Positions 1 to 12,119 of a stretch of 64,000 bases of DNA are shown piece after piece. The notes beneath the pieces are model-generated. The model did no database searches and was not told the origin of the DNA. It saw nothing but the letters and a program-made list of their open reading frames with translations. The stretch comes from Ascarosepion bandense (Eukaryota; Mollusca; Cephalopoda; Sepiida; Sepiidae). The position numbers and the translations under genes were made by a program. The stretch lies in NCBI GenBank assembly GCA_037127315.1, contig JBBBDQ010001614.1, positions 1,536,763-1,600,762 of the forward strand. Direction: 5' to 3'. The stretch's first letter is position 1. Each line of letters begins with the position of its first letter.

Positions 1-3000
1 TGCCAGTGAATAATAGTAACAGTGGTAAGTGGATTGTTAAGTGCAACATTGAGATATGTCTATTAGAATGGCCAAAGATGCATTCCTAAAGCTAAGCCAA
101 GTATGAAGAAATAGGAAACATTCATGATAAAAAAAGAATATAGACTACTGAACAGTTATGTGATGTCTGTCTTATATGCCAGTGAATAATAGTAAATATG
201 GTAAGTGGATTGTTAAGTGCAACATTGAGATATGTCTATTAGAATGGCCAAAGATGCATTCCTAAAGCTAAGCCAAGTATGAAGAAATAGGAAACATTCA
301 AGATAAAAAAAAAAGAATATAGACTACTGAACAGTTATGTGATGTCTGTCTTATATGCCAGTGAATAATAGTAAATATGGTAAGTGGATTGTTATGCAAC
401 ATTGAGATATGTCTATTAGAATGGCCAAAGATGCATTCCTAAAGCTAAGCCAAGTATGAAGAAATAGGAAACATTCATGATAAAAAAAAAGAATATAGAC
501 TACTGAACAGTTATGTGATGTCTATCTTATATGCCAGTGAATAATAGTAAATATGGTAAGTGGATTGTTAAGTAACATTGAGATATGTCTATTAGAATGG
601 CCAAAGATGCATTCCTAAAGCTAAGCCAAGTATGAAGAAATAGGAAACATTCATGATAAAAAAAAGAATATAGACTACTGAACAGTTATGTGATGTCTGT
701 CTTATATGCCAGTGAATAATAGTAAATATGGTAAGTGGATTGTTAAGTGCAACATTGAGATATGTCTATTAGAATGGCCAAAGATGCATTCCTAAAGCTA
801 AGCCAAGTATGAAGAAATAGGAAACATTCATGATAAAAAGAATATAGACTACTGAACAGTTATGTGATGTCTGTCTTATATGCCAGTGAATAATAGTAAA
901 TATGGTAAGTGGATTGTTAAGTGCAACATTGAGATATGTCTATTAGAATGGCCAAAGATGCATTCCTAAAGCTAAGCCAAGTATGAAGAAATAGGAAACA
1001 TTCATGATAAAAAAAAGAATATAGACTACTGAACAGTTATGTGATGTCTGTCTTATATGCCAGTGAATAATAGTAAATATGGTAAGTGGATTGTTAAGTG
1101 CAACATTGAGATATGTCTATTAGAATGGCCAAAGAAGCATTCCTAAAGCTAAGCCAAGTATGAAGAAATAGGAAACATTCATGATAAAAAAAAAAAGAAT
1201 ATAGACTACCAACAGTTATGTGATGTCTGTCTTATATGCCACAGTGAACAATAGTAAATATGGTAAGTGGATTGTTAAGTGCAACATTGAGATATGTCTA
1301 TTAGAATGGCCAAAGATGCATTCCTAAAGCTAAGCCAAGTATGAAGAAATAGGAAACATTCATTATAAAAAAATGAATATAGACTACTGAACAGTTATGT
1401 GATGTCTGTCTTATATGCCAGTGAATAATAGTAAATATGGTAAGTGGATTGTTAAGTGCAACATTGAGATATGTTCATTAGAATGGCCAAAGATGCATTC
1501 CTTCCTAAAGCTAAGCCAAGTATGAAGAAATAGGAAACATTCATGATAAAAAAAAAAAAAAAAGAATATAGACTACTGAACAGTTATGTGATGTCTGTCT
1601 TATATGCCAGTGAATAATAGTAAATATGGTAAGTGGATTGTTAAGTGCAACATTGAGATATGTCTATTAGAATGGCCAAAGATGCATTCCTAAAGCAAGT
1701 TTTCAAGTATGAAGAAATAGGAAACATTCATGATAAAAAAGAATATAGACTACTGAACAGTTATGTGATGTCTGTCTTATATGCCAGTGAATAATAGGAA
1801 TATGGTAAGTGGATTGTTAAGTGCAACATTGAGATATGTCTATTAGAATGGCCAAAGATGCATTCCTAAAGCTAAGCCAAGTATGAAGAAATAGGAAACA
1901 TTCATGATAAAAAAAAAAAAGAATATAGACTACTGAACAGTTATGTGATGTCTGTCTTATATGCCAGTGAATAATAGTAAATATGGTAAGTGGATTGTTA
2001 AGTGCAACATTGAGATATGTCTATTAGAATGGCCAAAGATGCATTCCTAAAGCTACTTAAGTATGAAGAAATAGGAAACATTCATGATAAAAAAAAAAAG
2101 AATATAGACTACTGAACAGTTATGTGATGTCTGTCTTATATGCCAGTGAATAATAGTAAATATGGTAAGTGGATTGTTAAGTGCAACATTGAGATATGTC
2201 TATTAGAATGGCCAAAGATGCATTCCTAAAGCTAAGCCAAGTATGAAGAAATAGGAAACATTCATGATAAAAAAAAAAAGAATATAGACTACTGAACAGT
2301 TATGTGATGTCTGTCTTATAAGTGCTTATGAATAATAGTAAATATGGTAAGTGGATTGTTAAGTGCAAACATTGAGATATGTCTATTAGAATGGCCAAAG
2401 ATGCATTCCTAAAGCTAAGCCAAGTATGAAGAAATAGAAACATTCATGATAAAAAAAAATGAATATAGACTACTGAACAGTTATGTGATGTCTGTCTTAT
2501 ATGCCAGTGAATAACAGTAAATATGGTAAGTGGATTGTTAAGTGCAACATTGAGATATGTCTATTAGAATGGCCAAAGATGCATTCCTAAAGCTAAGCCA
2601 AGTATGAAGAAATAGGAAACATTCATTATAAAAAAAGAATATAGACTACTGAACAGTTATGTGATGTCTGTCTTATATGCCACAGTGAATAATAGTAAAT
2701 ATGGTAAGTGGATTGTTAAGTGCAACATTGAGATATGTCTATTAGAATGGCCAAAGATGCATTCCTAAAGCTAAGCTACATATGAAGAAATAGGAAACAT
2801 TCATGATAAAAAAAAAAAGAATATAGACTACTGAACAGTTATGTGATGTCTGTCTTATATGCCAGTGAATAATAGTAAATATGGTAAGTGGATTGTTAAG
2901 TGCAACATTGAGATATGTCTATTAGAATGGCCAAAGATGCATTCCTAAAGCTGGGCCAAGTATGAAGAAATAGGAAACATTCATGACAAAAAAAGAATAT

Positions 3001-6000
3001 AGACTACTGAACAGTTATGTGATGTCTGTCTTATATGCCAGTGAATAATAGTAAATATGGTAAGTGGATTGTTAAGTGCAACATTGAGATATGTCTATTA
3101 GAATGGCCAAAGATGCATTCCCGCCAAGGCTAAGTATGAAGAAATAGGAAACATTCATGATAAAAAAAAAAAGAATATAGACTACTGAACAGTTATGTGA
3201 TGTCTGTCTTATATGCCAGTGAATAATAGTAAATATGGTAAGTGGATTGTTAAGTGCAACATTGAGATATGTCTATTAGAATGGCCAAAGATGCATTCCT
3301 AAAGCTAAGCCAAGTATGAAGAAATAGGAAACATTCATTATAAAAAAATGAATATAGACTACTGAACAGTTATGTGATGTCTGTCTTATATGCCAGTGAA
3401 TAATAGTAAATATGGTAAGTGGATTGTTAAGTGCAACATTGAGATATGTCTATTAGAATGGCCAAAGATGCATTCCTAAAGCTAAGCCAAGTATGAAGAA
3501 ATAGGAAACATTCATGATAAAAAAAAAGAATATAGATCACTGAACAGTTATGTGATGTCTGTCTTATATGCCAGTGAATAATAGTAAATATGGTAAGTGG
3601 ATTGTTAAGTGCAACATTGAGATATGTCTATTAGAATGGCCAAAGATGCATTCCTAAAGCTAAGCCAAGTATGAAGAAATAGGAAACATTCATGATAAAA
3701 AAAAAAGAATATAGACTACTGAACAGTTATGTGATGTCTGTCTTATATGCCAGTGAATAATAGTAAATATGGTGGGCGGATTGTTAAGTGCAACATTGAG
3801 ATATGTCTATTAGAATGGCCAAAGATGCATTCCTAAAGCTAAGCCAAGTATGAAGAAATAGGAACATTCATGATAAAAAAAAAGAATATAGACTACTGAA
3901 CAGTTATGTGATGTCTGTCTTATATGCCAGTGAATAATAGTAAATATGGTAAGTGGATTGTTAAGTGCAACATTGAGATATGTCTATTAGAATGGCCAAA
4001 GATGCATTCCTAAACTAAGCCAAGTATGAAGAAATAGGAAACATTCATGATAAAAAGAATATAGACTACTGAACAGTTATGTGATGTCTGTCTTATATGC
4101 CAGTGAATAATAGTAAATATGGTAAGTGGATTGTTAAGTGCAACATTGAGATATGTCTATTAGAATGGCCAAAGATGCATTCCTAAAGCTAAGCCAAGTA
4201 TGAAGAAATAGGAAACATTCATGATAAAAAAAAAAGAATATAGACTACTGAACAGTTATGTGATGTCTGTCTTATATGCCAGTGAATAATAGTAAATATG
4301 GTAAGTGGATTGTTAAGTGCAACATTGAGATATGTCTATTAGAATGGCCAAAGATGCATTCCTAAAGCTAAGCCAAGTATGAAGAAATAGGAAACATTCA
4401 TATAAAAAAAAAAAAAAAGAATATAGACTACTGAACAGTTATGTGATGTCTGTCTTATATGCCAGTGAATAATAGTAAATATGGTAAGTGGATTGTTAAG
4501 GCAACATTGAGATATGTCTATTAGAATGGCCAAAGATGCATTCCTAAAGCTAAGCCAAGTATGAAGAATAGGAAACATTCATTATAAAAAAATGAATATA
4601 TACTACTGAACAGTTATGTGATGTCTGTCTTATATGCCAGTGAATAATAGTAAATATGGTAAGTGGATTGTTAAGTGCAACATTGAGATATGTCTATTAG
4701 AATGGCCAAAGATGCATTCCTAAAGCTACTAAGTATGAAGAAATAGGAAACATTCATGATAAAAAAAAAAAGAATATAGACTACTGAACAGTTATGTGAT
4801 GTCTCTTATATGCCAGTGAATAATAGTAAATATGGTAAGTGGATTGTTAAGTGCAACATTGAGATATGTCTATTAGAATGGCCAAAGATGCATTCCTAAA
4901 ACTAAGCCAAGTATGAAGAAATAGGAAACATTCATGATAAAAGAATATAGACTACTGAACAGTTATGTGATGTCTGTCTTATATGCCAGTGAATAATAGT
5001 AAATATGGTAAGTGGATTGTTAAGTGCAACATTGAGATATGTCTATTAGAATGGCCAAAGATGCATTCCTAAAGCTAAGCCAAGTATGAAGAAATAGGAA
5101 ACATTCATGATAAAAAAGAATATAGACTACTGAACAGTTATGTGATGTCTGTCTTATATGCCAGTGAATAATAGTAAATATGGTAAGTGGATTGTTAAGT
5201 GCAACATTGAGATATGTCTATTAGAATGGCCAAAGATGCATTCCTAAAGCTAAGCCAAGTATGAAGAAATAGGAAACATTCATGATAAAAAAGAATATAG
5301 ACTACTGAACAGTTATGTGATGTCTGTCTTATATGCCAGTGAATAATAGTAAATATGGTAAGTGGATTGTTAAGTGCAACATTGAGATATGTCTATTAGA
5401 ATGGCCAAAGATGCATTCCTAAAGCTAAGCCAAGTATGAAGAAATAGGAAACATTCATGATAAAAAAAAAAGAATATAGACTACTGAACAGTTATGTGAT
5501 GTCTGTCTTATATGCCAGTGAATAATAGTAAATATGGTAAGTGGATTGTTAAGTGCAACATTGAGATATGTCTATTAGAATGGCCAAAGATGCATTCCTA
5601 AAGCTAAGCCAAGTATGAAGAAATAGGAAACATTCATGATAAAAAAAAAAAAAAAAAAAAGAATATAGACTACTGAACAGTTATGTGATGTCTGTCTTAT
5701 ATGCCAGTGAATAATAGTAAATATGGTAAGTGGATTGTTAAGTGCAACATTGAGATATGTCTATTAGAATGGCCAAAGATGCATTCCTAAAGCTAAGCCA
5801 AGTATGAAGAAATAGGAAACATTCATTATAAAAAAATGAATATAGACTACTGAACAGTTATGTGATGTCTGTCTTATATGCCAGTGAATAATAGTAAATA
5901 TGGTAAGTGGATTGTTAGCGTGCAACATTGAGATATGTCTATTAGAATGGCCAAAGATGCATTCCTAAAGCTAAGCCAAGTGAAGAACAGGTTAATTCAT

Positions 6001-9000
6001 CATAAAAAAATGAATATAGACTACTGAACAGTTATGTGATGTCTGTCTTATATGCCAGTGAATAATAGTAAATATGGTAAGTGGATTGTTAAGTGCAACA
6101 TTGAGATATGTCTATTAGAATGGCCAAAGATGCATTCCTAAAGCTAAGCCAAGTATGAAGAAATAGGAAACATTCATTATAAAAAAAAAAAAGAATATAG
6201 ACTACTGAACAGTTATGTGATGTCTGTCTTATATACCAGTGAATAATAGTAAATATGGTAAGTGGATTGTTAAGTGCAACATTGAGATATGTCTATTAGA
6301 ATGGCCAAAGATGCATTCCTAAAGCTAAGCCAAGTATGAAGAAATAGGAAACATTCATTATAAAAAAATGAATATAGACTACTGAACAGTTATGTGATGT
6401 CTGTCTTATATGCCAGTGAATAATAGTAAATATGGTAAGTGGATTGTTAAGTGCAACATTGAGATATGTCTATTAGAATGGCCAAAGATGCATTCCTAAA
6501 GCTAAGCCAAGTATGAAGAAATAGGAAACATTCATTATAAAAATGAATATAGACTACTTCTTTGAACAGTTATGTGTGATGTCTGTCTTATATGCCAGTG
6601 AATAATAGTAAATATGGTAAGTGGATTGTTAAGTGCAACATTGAGATATGTCTATTAGAATGGCCAAAGATGCATTCCTAAAGCTAAGCCAAGTATGAAG
6701 AAATAGGAAACATTCATGATGTAGACTACTGAACAGTTATGTGATGTCTGTCTTATATGCCAGTGAATAATAGTAAATATGGTAAGTGGATTGTTAAGTG
6801 CAACATTGAGATATGTCTATTAGAATGGCCAAAGATGCATTCCTAAAGCTAAGCCAAGTATGAAGAAATAGGAAACATTCATGATAAAAAAAAGAATATA
6901 GACTACTGAACAGTTATGTGATGTCTGTCTTATATGCCAGTGAATAATAGTAAATATGGTAAGTGGATTGTTAAGTGCAACATTGAGATATGTCTATTAG
7001 AATGGCCAAAGATGCATTCCTAAAGCTAAGCCAAGTATGAAGAAATAGGAAACATTCATTATAAAAAAATGAATATATACTACTGAACAGTTATGTGATG
7101 TCTGTCTTATATGCCAGTGAATAATAGTAAATATGGTAAGTGGATTGTTAAGTGCAACATTGAGATATGTCTATTAGAATGGCCAAAGATGCATTCCTAA
7201 AGTTAAGCCAAGTATGAAGAAATAGGAAACATTCATGATAAAAAAAAAAAGAATATAGACTACTGAACAGTTATGTGATGTTCTATATGCCAGTGAATAA
7301 TAGTAAATATGGTAAGTGGATTGTTAAGTGCAACATTGAGATATGTCTATTAGAATGGCCAAAGATGCATTCCTAAAACTAAGCCAAGTATGAAGAAATA
7401 GGAAACATTCATGATAAAAAAAAGAATATAGACTACTGAACAGTTATGTGATGTCTGTCTTATATGCCAGTGAATAATAGTAAATATGGTAAGTGGATTG
7501 TTAAGTGCAACATTGAGATATGTCTATTAGAATGGCCAAAGATGCATTCCTAAAGCTAAGCCAAGTATGAAGAAATAGGAAACATTCATGATAAAAAAAA
7601 GAATATAGACTACTGAACAGTTATGTGATGTCTGTCTTATATGCCAGTGAATAATAGTAAATATGGTAAGTGGATTGTTAAGTGCAACATTGAGATATGT
7701 CTATTAGAATGGCCAAAGATGCATTCCTAAAGCTAAGCCAAGTATGAAGAAATAGGAAACATTCATGATAAAAAAAAGAATATAGACTACTGAACAGTTA
7801 TGTGATGTCTGTCTTATATGCCAGTGAATAATAGTAAATATGGTAAGTGGATTGTTAAGTGCAACATTGAGATATGTCTATTAGAATGGCCAAAGATGCA
7901 TTCCTAAAGCTAAGCCAAGTATGAAGAAATAGGAAACATTCATGATAAAAAAAAAAGAATATAGACTACTGAACAGTTATGTGATGTCTGTCTTATATGC
8001 CAGTGAATAATAGTAAATATGGTAAGTGGATTGTTAAGTGCAACATTGAGATATGTCTATTAGAATGGCCAAAGATGCATTCCTAAAGCTAAGCCAAGTA
8101 TGAAGAAATAGGAAACATTCATGATAAAAAAAAAAAGAATATAGACTACTGAACAGTTATGTGATGTCTGTCTTATATGCCAGTGAATAATAGTAAATAT
8201 GGTAAGTGGATTGTTAAGTGCAACATTGAGATATGACTATTAGAATGGCCAAAGATGCATTCCTAAAGCTAAGCCAAGTATGAAGAAATAGGAAACATTC
8301 ATTATAAAAAAATGAATATAGACTACTGAACAGTTATGTGATGTCTGTCTTATATGCCAGTGAATAATAGTAAATATGGTAAGTGGATTGTTAAGTGCAA
8401 CATTGAGATATGTCTATTAGAATGGCCAAAGATGCATTCCTAAAGCTAAGCCAAGTATGAAGAAATAGGAAACATTCATTATAAAAAAATGAATATAGAC
8501 TACTGAACAGTTATGTGATGTCTGTCTTATATGCCAGTGAATAATAGTAAATATGGTAAGTGGATTGTTAAGTGCAACATTGAGATATGTCTATTAGAAT
8601 GGCCAAAGATGCATTCCTAAAGCTAAGCCAAGTATGAAGAAATAGGAAACATTCATTATAAAAAAAAAAGAATATAGACTACTGAACAGTTATGTGATGT
8701 CTGTCTTATATGCCAGTGAATAATAGTAAATATGGTAAGTGGATTGTTAAGTGCAACATTGAGATATGTCTATTAGAATGGCCAAAGATGCATTCCTAAA
8801 GCTAAGCCAAGTATGAAGAAATAGGAAACATTCATTATAAAAAAATGAATATAGACTACTGAACAGTTATGTGATGTCTGTCTTATATGCCAGTGAATAA
8901 TAGTAAATATGGTAAGTGGATTGTTAAGTGCAACATTGAGATATGTCTATTAGAATGGCCAAAGATGCATTCCTAAAGCTAAGCCAAGTATGAAGAAATA

Positions 9001-9340
9001 GGAAACATTCATTATAAAAAAATGAATATAGACTACTGAACAGTTATGTGATGTCTGTCTTATATGCCAGTGAATAATAGTAAATATGGTAAGTGGATTG
9101 TTAAGTGCAACATTGAGATATGTCTATTAGAATGGCCAAAGATGCATTCCTAAAGCTAAGCCAAGTATGAAGAAATAGGAAACATTCATGATAAAAAAAA
9201 AAGAATATAGACTACTGAACAGTTATGTGATGTCTGTCTTATATGCCAGTGAATAATAGTAAATATGGTAAGTGGATTGTTAAGTGCAACATTGAGATAT
9301 GTCTATTAGAATGGCCAAAGATGCATTCCTAAAGCTAAGC
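1..9340 (+). repeat. ~178 bp satellite array derived from a LINE reverse transcriptase segment
   Basis: About 52 head-to-tail monomers of roughly 175-180 bp, each with the landmark order TGCCAGTGAATAATAG, GGTAAGTGGATTG, AAGTGCAACATTGAGATATG, GAATGGCCAAAGATGCATTC, GAAATAGGAAACATTCATGA, an A-run, then GAACAGTTATGTGATGTC. Monomers are nearly identical; most length variation lies in one A-run of about 4 to 20 bases. A sub-variant has CATTATA in place of CATGATA. The array is open at the left edge, so its true length is unknown. The monomer aligns with the RTE-type LINE copy at 22766-22958 (minus strand), so it looks like an amplified piece of RT coding sequence. It is not coding now: every frame is broken. 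Confidence 0.97.
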
Positions 9341-9640
9341 AATGTATTAAGAGACAAGAAAATTTCATTAGAAACAAAAAAAAAGTGTATTGAAATATTA
9401 TGTGATATCTGCCCTTCTGTTTGACATTAAATACTGGAAAATCTCCTAAAAGATGAAGAAGGTACTTGAAGCAACAGAAATGTGGTTCTACAGAAAGATG
9501 CTGAGGATACCATAAACCAAATAAATTAGCAACGACAAGGTTTTACAGAAAAAGGATGCAAAAATTCAACATAATTAATGTCAGGAAGAGGCAGTTGAAA
9601 TTTTGGGGAATATATGTGGAAAGGTTGATTTAGTTGATGA
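9340..9640 (+). pseudogene. RTE/BovB-type LINE, RT C-terminal and 3' relic
   Basis: Directly after the last satellite unit the sequence turns into decayed LINE in the same orientation. Around 9343-9420 it follows the LINE segment that precedes the YGSECW-type motif. Around 9450-9510 it encodes KKVLEATEMWFYRKMLRIP-like sequence, typical of the C-terminal end of RTE/BovB-type reverse transcriptases. It continues to about 9630 with a 'SxRKRQLKFWG'-like stretch. Frames are broken. The satellite therefore sits inside, or is directly joined to, a LINE copy at the homologous position. The clade name is judged by eye from the TEMWFYRRM and DREAW motifs seen in other copies in this window. Confidence 0.8.
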
Positions 9641-9689
9641 AGAATTTTATTATCTTTTTTTTATTTTAGAAAACTGAAGAGGTCTTCTA

Positions 9690-9850
9690 GTTTTGTATTC
9701 AAAAATGTATTACTGGTAATAATTTTGTTCCTTCAAAAATGTATTATGGCAATAATCTTTTTTTTTCTTTCCCATCAAAATCTGTTATGGTAATAATTTT
9801 TTTTCTTTCCAAAATGTATTGTCGGTAATTTTTCCTTCAAAAATGTTTAT
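9690..9850 (+). repeat. Degenerate ~45-50 bp tandem repeat
   Basis: Four diverged units of 'caaaaatgtattatggtaat' followed by a T-rich tract and TTTCC. No coding content is visible. The stretch up to about 9890 is otherwise AT-rich filler. Confidence 0.7.
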
Positions 9851-9889
9851 ATTTCTATAAAAGTCTATTTTTATACTTTCATAGTGTTT

Positions 9890-10050
9890 TAACCCCACTT
9901 TGGGGATAAACTATTTGCTCATAGCTGGGACCCTAACAGGTGGACCTGGGAACAACAGCAATTAGGTGGTGGTTCCATGCTCCTCACAACCTTCCAATGA
10001 GAGGCCTTGCTGCTGGATACAGTTTATCATCATACCCAGGAATGAGAATG
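9890..10050 (-). repeat. Unclassified interspersed repeat (inverted partner at 52840-52990)
   Basis: The reverse complement of this stretch follows 52840-52990 closely. Shared blocks include CCTGGGTATGAT, GAGGAGCATGGAACCACC and TAATTGCTGTTGTTC, and both end near CCAGCTAT. I do not recognise the family. It has no open frame and no clear termini, so it may be the middle of a larger element. The following 10050-10388 bases hold nothing I can name. Confidence 0.7.
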
Positions 10051-10388
10051 AAGATTAGGAAACTAGTTAAAAAATTACTGTTTGATAACAACAAAAATTC
10101 CTCGTCACAGAAACTCTGACAGATAGATAACCAATGATTATTACAGCTTAAACATTATAATAAAAACAACAATTAATAGAAAATCATCACACATTCTTTT
10201 AAATCTGTTCCAAGAAGCATAAAGTTATCTTCCCTTGACTAAAACAGAAAATAGCAATTTAATATTCAAGCAGTCACATGATCTGATGAGACCTGCATGA
10301 GACATCATTAGGTGGGAAAGTCAATCTTCTTGTTGCTTCATGAAGTTGCTGTAACAAGACACACAATTTCAGGCTAGTAACAACACAG

Positions 10389-10700
10389 ATGTTTGTTGTG
10401 GTAGAGTGGGTATTGGCTCAGAAGAAGAAATCGAGGAGCCGAGTTTGAATTCCAATTGAATTCATTGAATTCACTTACGTGCAAATACCCTTGGGAAAGG
10501 TATTAACCCATCTCTTCCTTCCAGTTATGGATTAAATAACAGGACAGATTGGGTTCTATAGCTTTGGCTGGCAACCAGTCTACCGCAGAAAGCAATGGCA
10601 ACCTACTGTGGGATAATCTTCTGTCAAGTCAGTCATGTCTCTTTCGAGACATGATCACTCAAAGCGTGTATCACATATAGCACTTAAATGACTGACTGAA
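10389..10700 (+). mobile_element. tRNA-derived SINE (family 1), 5' half of a composite
   Basis: The head carries a decayed tRNA-like A box (GTTGTGGTAGAGTGGGTAT) and a B-box-like GAGTTTGAATTCC. The body has the family landmarks CCCTTGGGAAAGGTATTAA, ATTGGGTTCTATAGC, GGCAACCAGTCTACCGCAG and the stem-loop TCTCTTTCGAGACATGATC. The 3' end is TGACTGACTGA. It is followed by a linker with a foldback and by a second, 5'-truncated SINE. Confidence 0.93.
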
Positions 10701-10740
10701 TATAATAGTTGGAAACATAATTAAAACTTCTACTGGTCAT

Positions 10741-10792
10741 AAAGTGGGGATCGGCTTTATATTGTTATGAGGTAATAAACTGATCCCCCACT
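10741..10792. repeat. ~52 bp foldback (hairpin) element, copy 1
   Basis: Inverted repeat: AAAGTGGGGATCGG on the left pairs with CTGATCCCCCACT on the right, around an AT-rich loop. Related copies are at 18843, 22637, 24323, 37315 and 51953. Here it lies in the linker joining two SINE copies. Confidence 0.88.
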
Positions 10793-10830
10793 AATTATAC
10801 TTAATATAATAATGTAATATAATCTATCTC

Positions 10831-11008
10831 TTCTCATTGCAGCTATTAGTTATATGGCAGGACAGATTGGGTTCTATAGCCTTGGCTGGCAACCAGTCTA
10901 TCGCAGAAAGTAATGGCAACCTACTGCAGAATAATCTTCTGCCCAGTCAGTCATGTCTCTTTCGAGACATGATCACCCAAGCATGTATCGCATAGGCACT
11001 TAACTGAA
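10831..11008 (+). mobile_element. tRNA-derived SINE (family 1), 5'-truncated second half of composite
   Basis: Starts inside the SINE body at the polypyrimidine/'agctattag' point, runs through GGCAACCAGTCTATCGCAG and TCTTTCGAGACATGATCACC, and ends at TTAACTGAACA. The A- and B-box head is absent. The arrangement matches the copies at 52036-52222 and, inverted, at 37092-37288. Confidence 0.9.
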
Positions 11009-11169
11009 CAACCAGACAGATAATTACAAAATCTATATTAGATTTGGTACCCAGCCTTTTGCAAGTAGATATATGTAAACCTTCTATTAAGAATATCGAA
11101 TTTAAATTTATATTTCATATTTTTTTAACAGTGCTTATGTCTGGAGCTTCCGAGAATTTTGTATTTTTC

Positions 11170-11379
11170 ACTTACAAATAAGTAGGATTGCACTTTTTTA
11201 AAAATTTTTTATTTTTATAATCGTGTCGACCCAAGCAAGGCATTTTACTGCCACTGTTGTGCAGGGGGTTACATAGAAGGAAAGTTATGAGAAAGAGTGA
11301 CAGGTTACAGGGGGTGTCAGGAAGAGGGTAGCAGAAGGATGAGAATACTGATGAAAGCGGAGTGAACGGAGAAAGAAGC

Positions 11380-11415
<36 letters not shown>

Positions 11416-12001
11416 ATGCAAGATAGTGAGATAGGAGATGACTACTGACTTTACATTTGAATTCTTGAAGATTGTAGCCATCAGGAAAGCAAGCAAACGG
11501 AAGTGAATTCCACAGGCAGGAAGTGTGAGAAAAGAAGCTGATGGAGTAGAATTTGTATTTACAATTTATTGGTTTCACAGTGAATGGGTGGGACCTAGTT
11601 GCTAATGTTGTGGCTCAAGCAAATTCATGTATGGTGGGTTCCAGTGAGCTAAGTTCATCTGAGCAGAAACCATGAAAGTATTTGTAGAAGAGACACAGGG
11701 AAACCACATTGCTCTGGTGAGAAAGTGACTGTATCCAGGCTGCCAAGTCAGGATCAATCACATTGCAGATTCTCCGATGGATTTGGTTAAGGACACCTAG
11801 GTGGATAGCAGAAGCACCCAACCAGATATGTATGGCAGCAGTATTCAATGCAAGGGCAGATGGTAGATTTGTATATATGCTGGATTGTTTCAGGCAGGAA
11901 AAGCTTCTTGGCCCTGCATGGAGAACTGACCTTCTTAGCTGCTTAGTAGTTTCTGAGATTTTTGATTTTTCACTTAGAAGTAAGTAGGATTGCTCCTGCA
12001 A
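11170..12001 (-). pseudogene. Non-LTR retrotransposon (LINE family 2), RT C-terminal end and 3'UTR
   Basis: On the minus strand one frame runs from 12001 to 11285 with a single internal stop near 11614. It encodes RRICNVIDPDLAAWIQSLSH, then SLCLFYKYFHGFCSDELSSL, and later SCLWNSLPFACFPDGYNLQ and FKCKVSSHLLS. This is the usual tail of jockey/L2-like non-LTR reverse transcriptases; the catalytic part is missing. A (GA)n run at about 11383-11413 lies in the 3' end, followed by a 3'UTR with ATTTTACTGCCACTG and a T-rich (minus-strand A-rich) end near 11190. 59020-59490 is another 3' end of the family in the opposite orientation. The exact clade is uncertain. Confidence 0.85.
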
Positions 12002-12119
12002 ACTTCCGGTGATTTTCTGTTGGGTTCATTTCTTTATTCTTCTTTCTTTTGTCAGTTGAGAGAGAAGAATTGATAGAAAAGTTGAGAGAGAGAGAGAGAG
12101 AGAGAAAGAAAGTGAAAGA

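Noticed and set aside
4339..4578. 79-codon frame inside the left satellite
   Set aside because: It exists because one monomer has lost a stop through an indel. It has no counterpart in other monomers.
1..9340. CRISPR-like array
   Set aside because: No unique spacers: the whole ~178 bp unit repeats, and the context is a eukaryotic genome.
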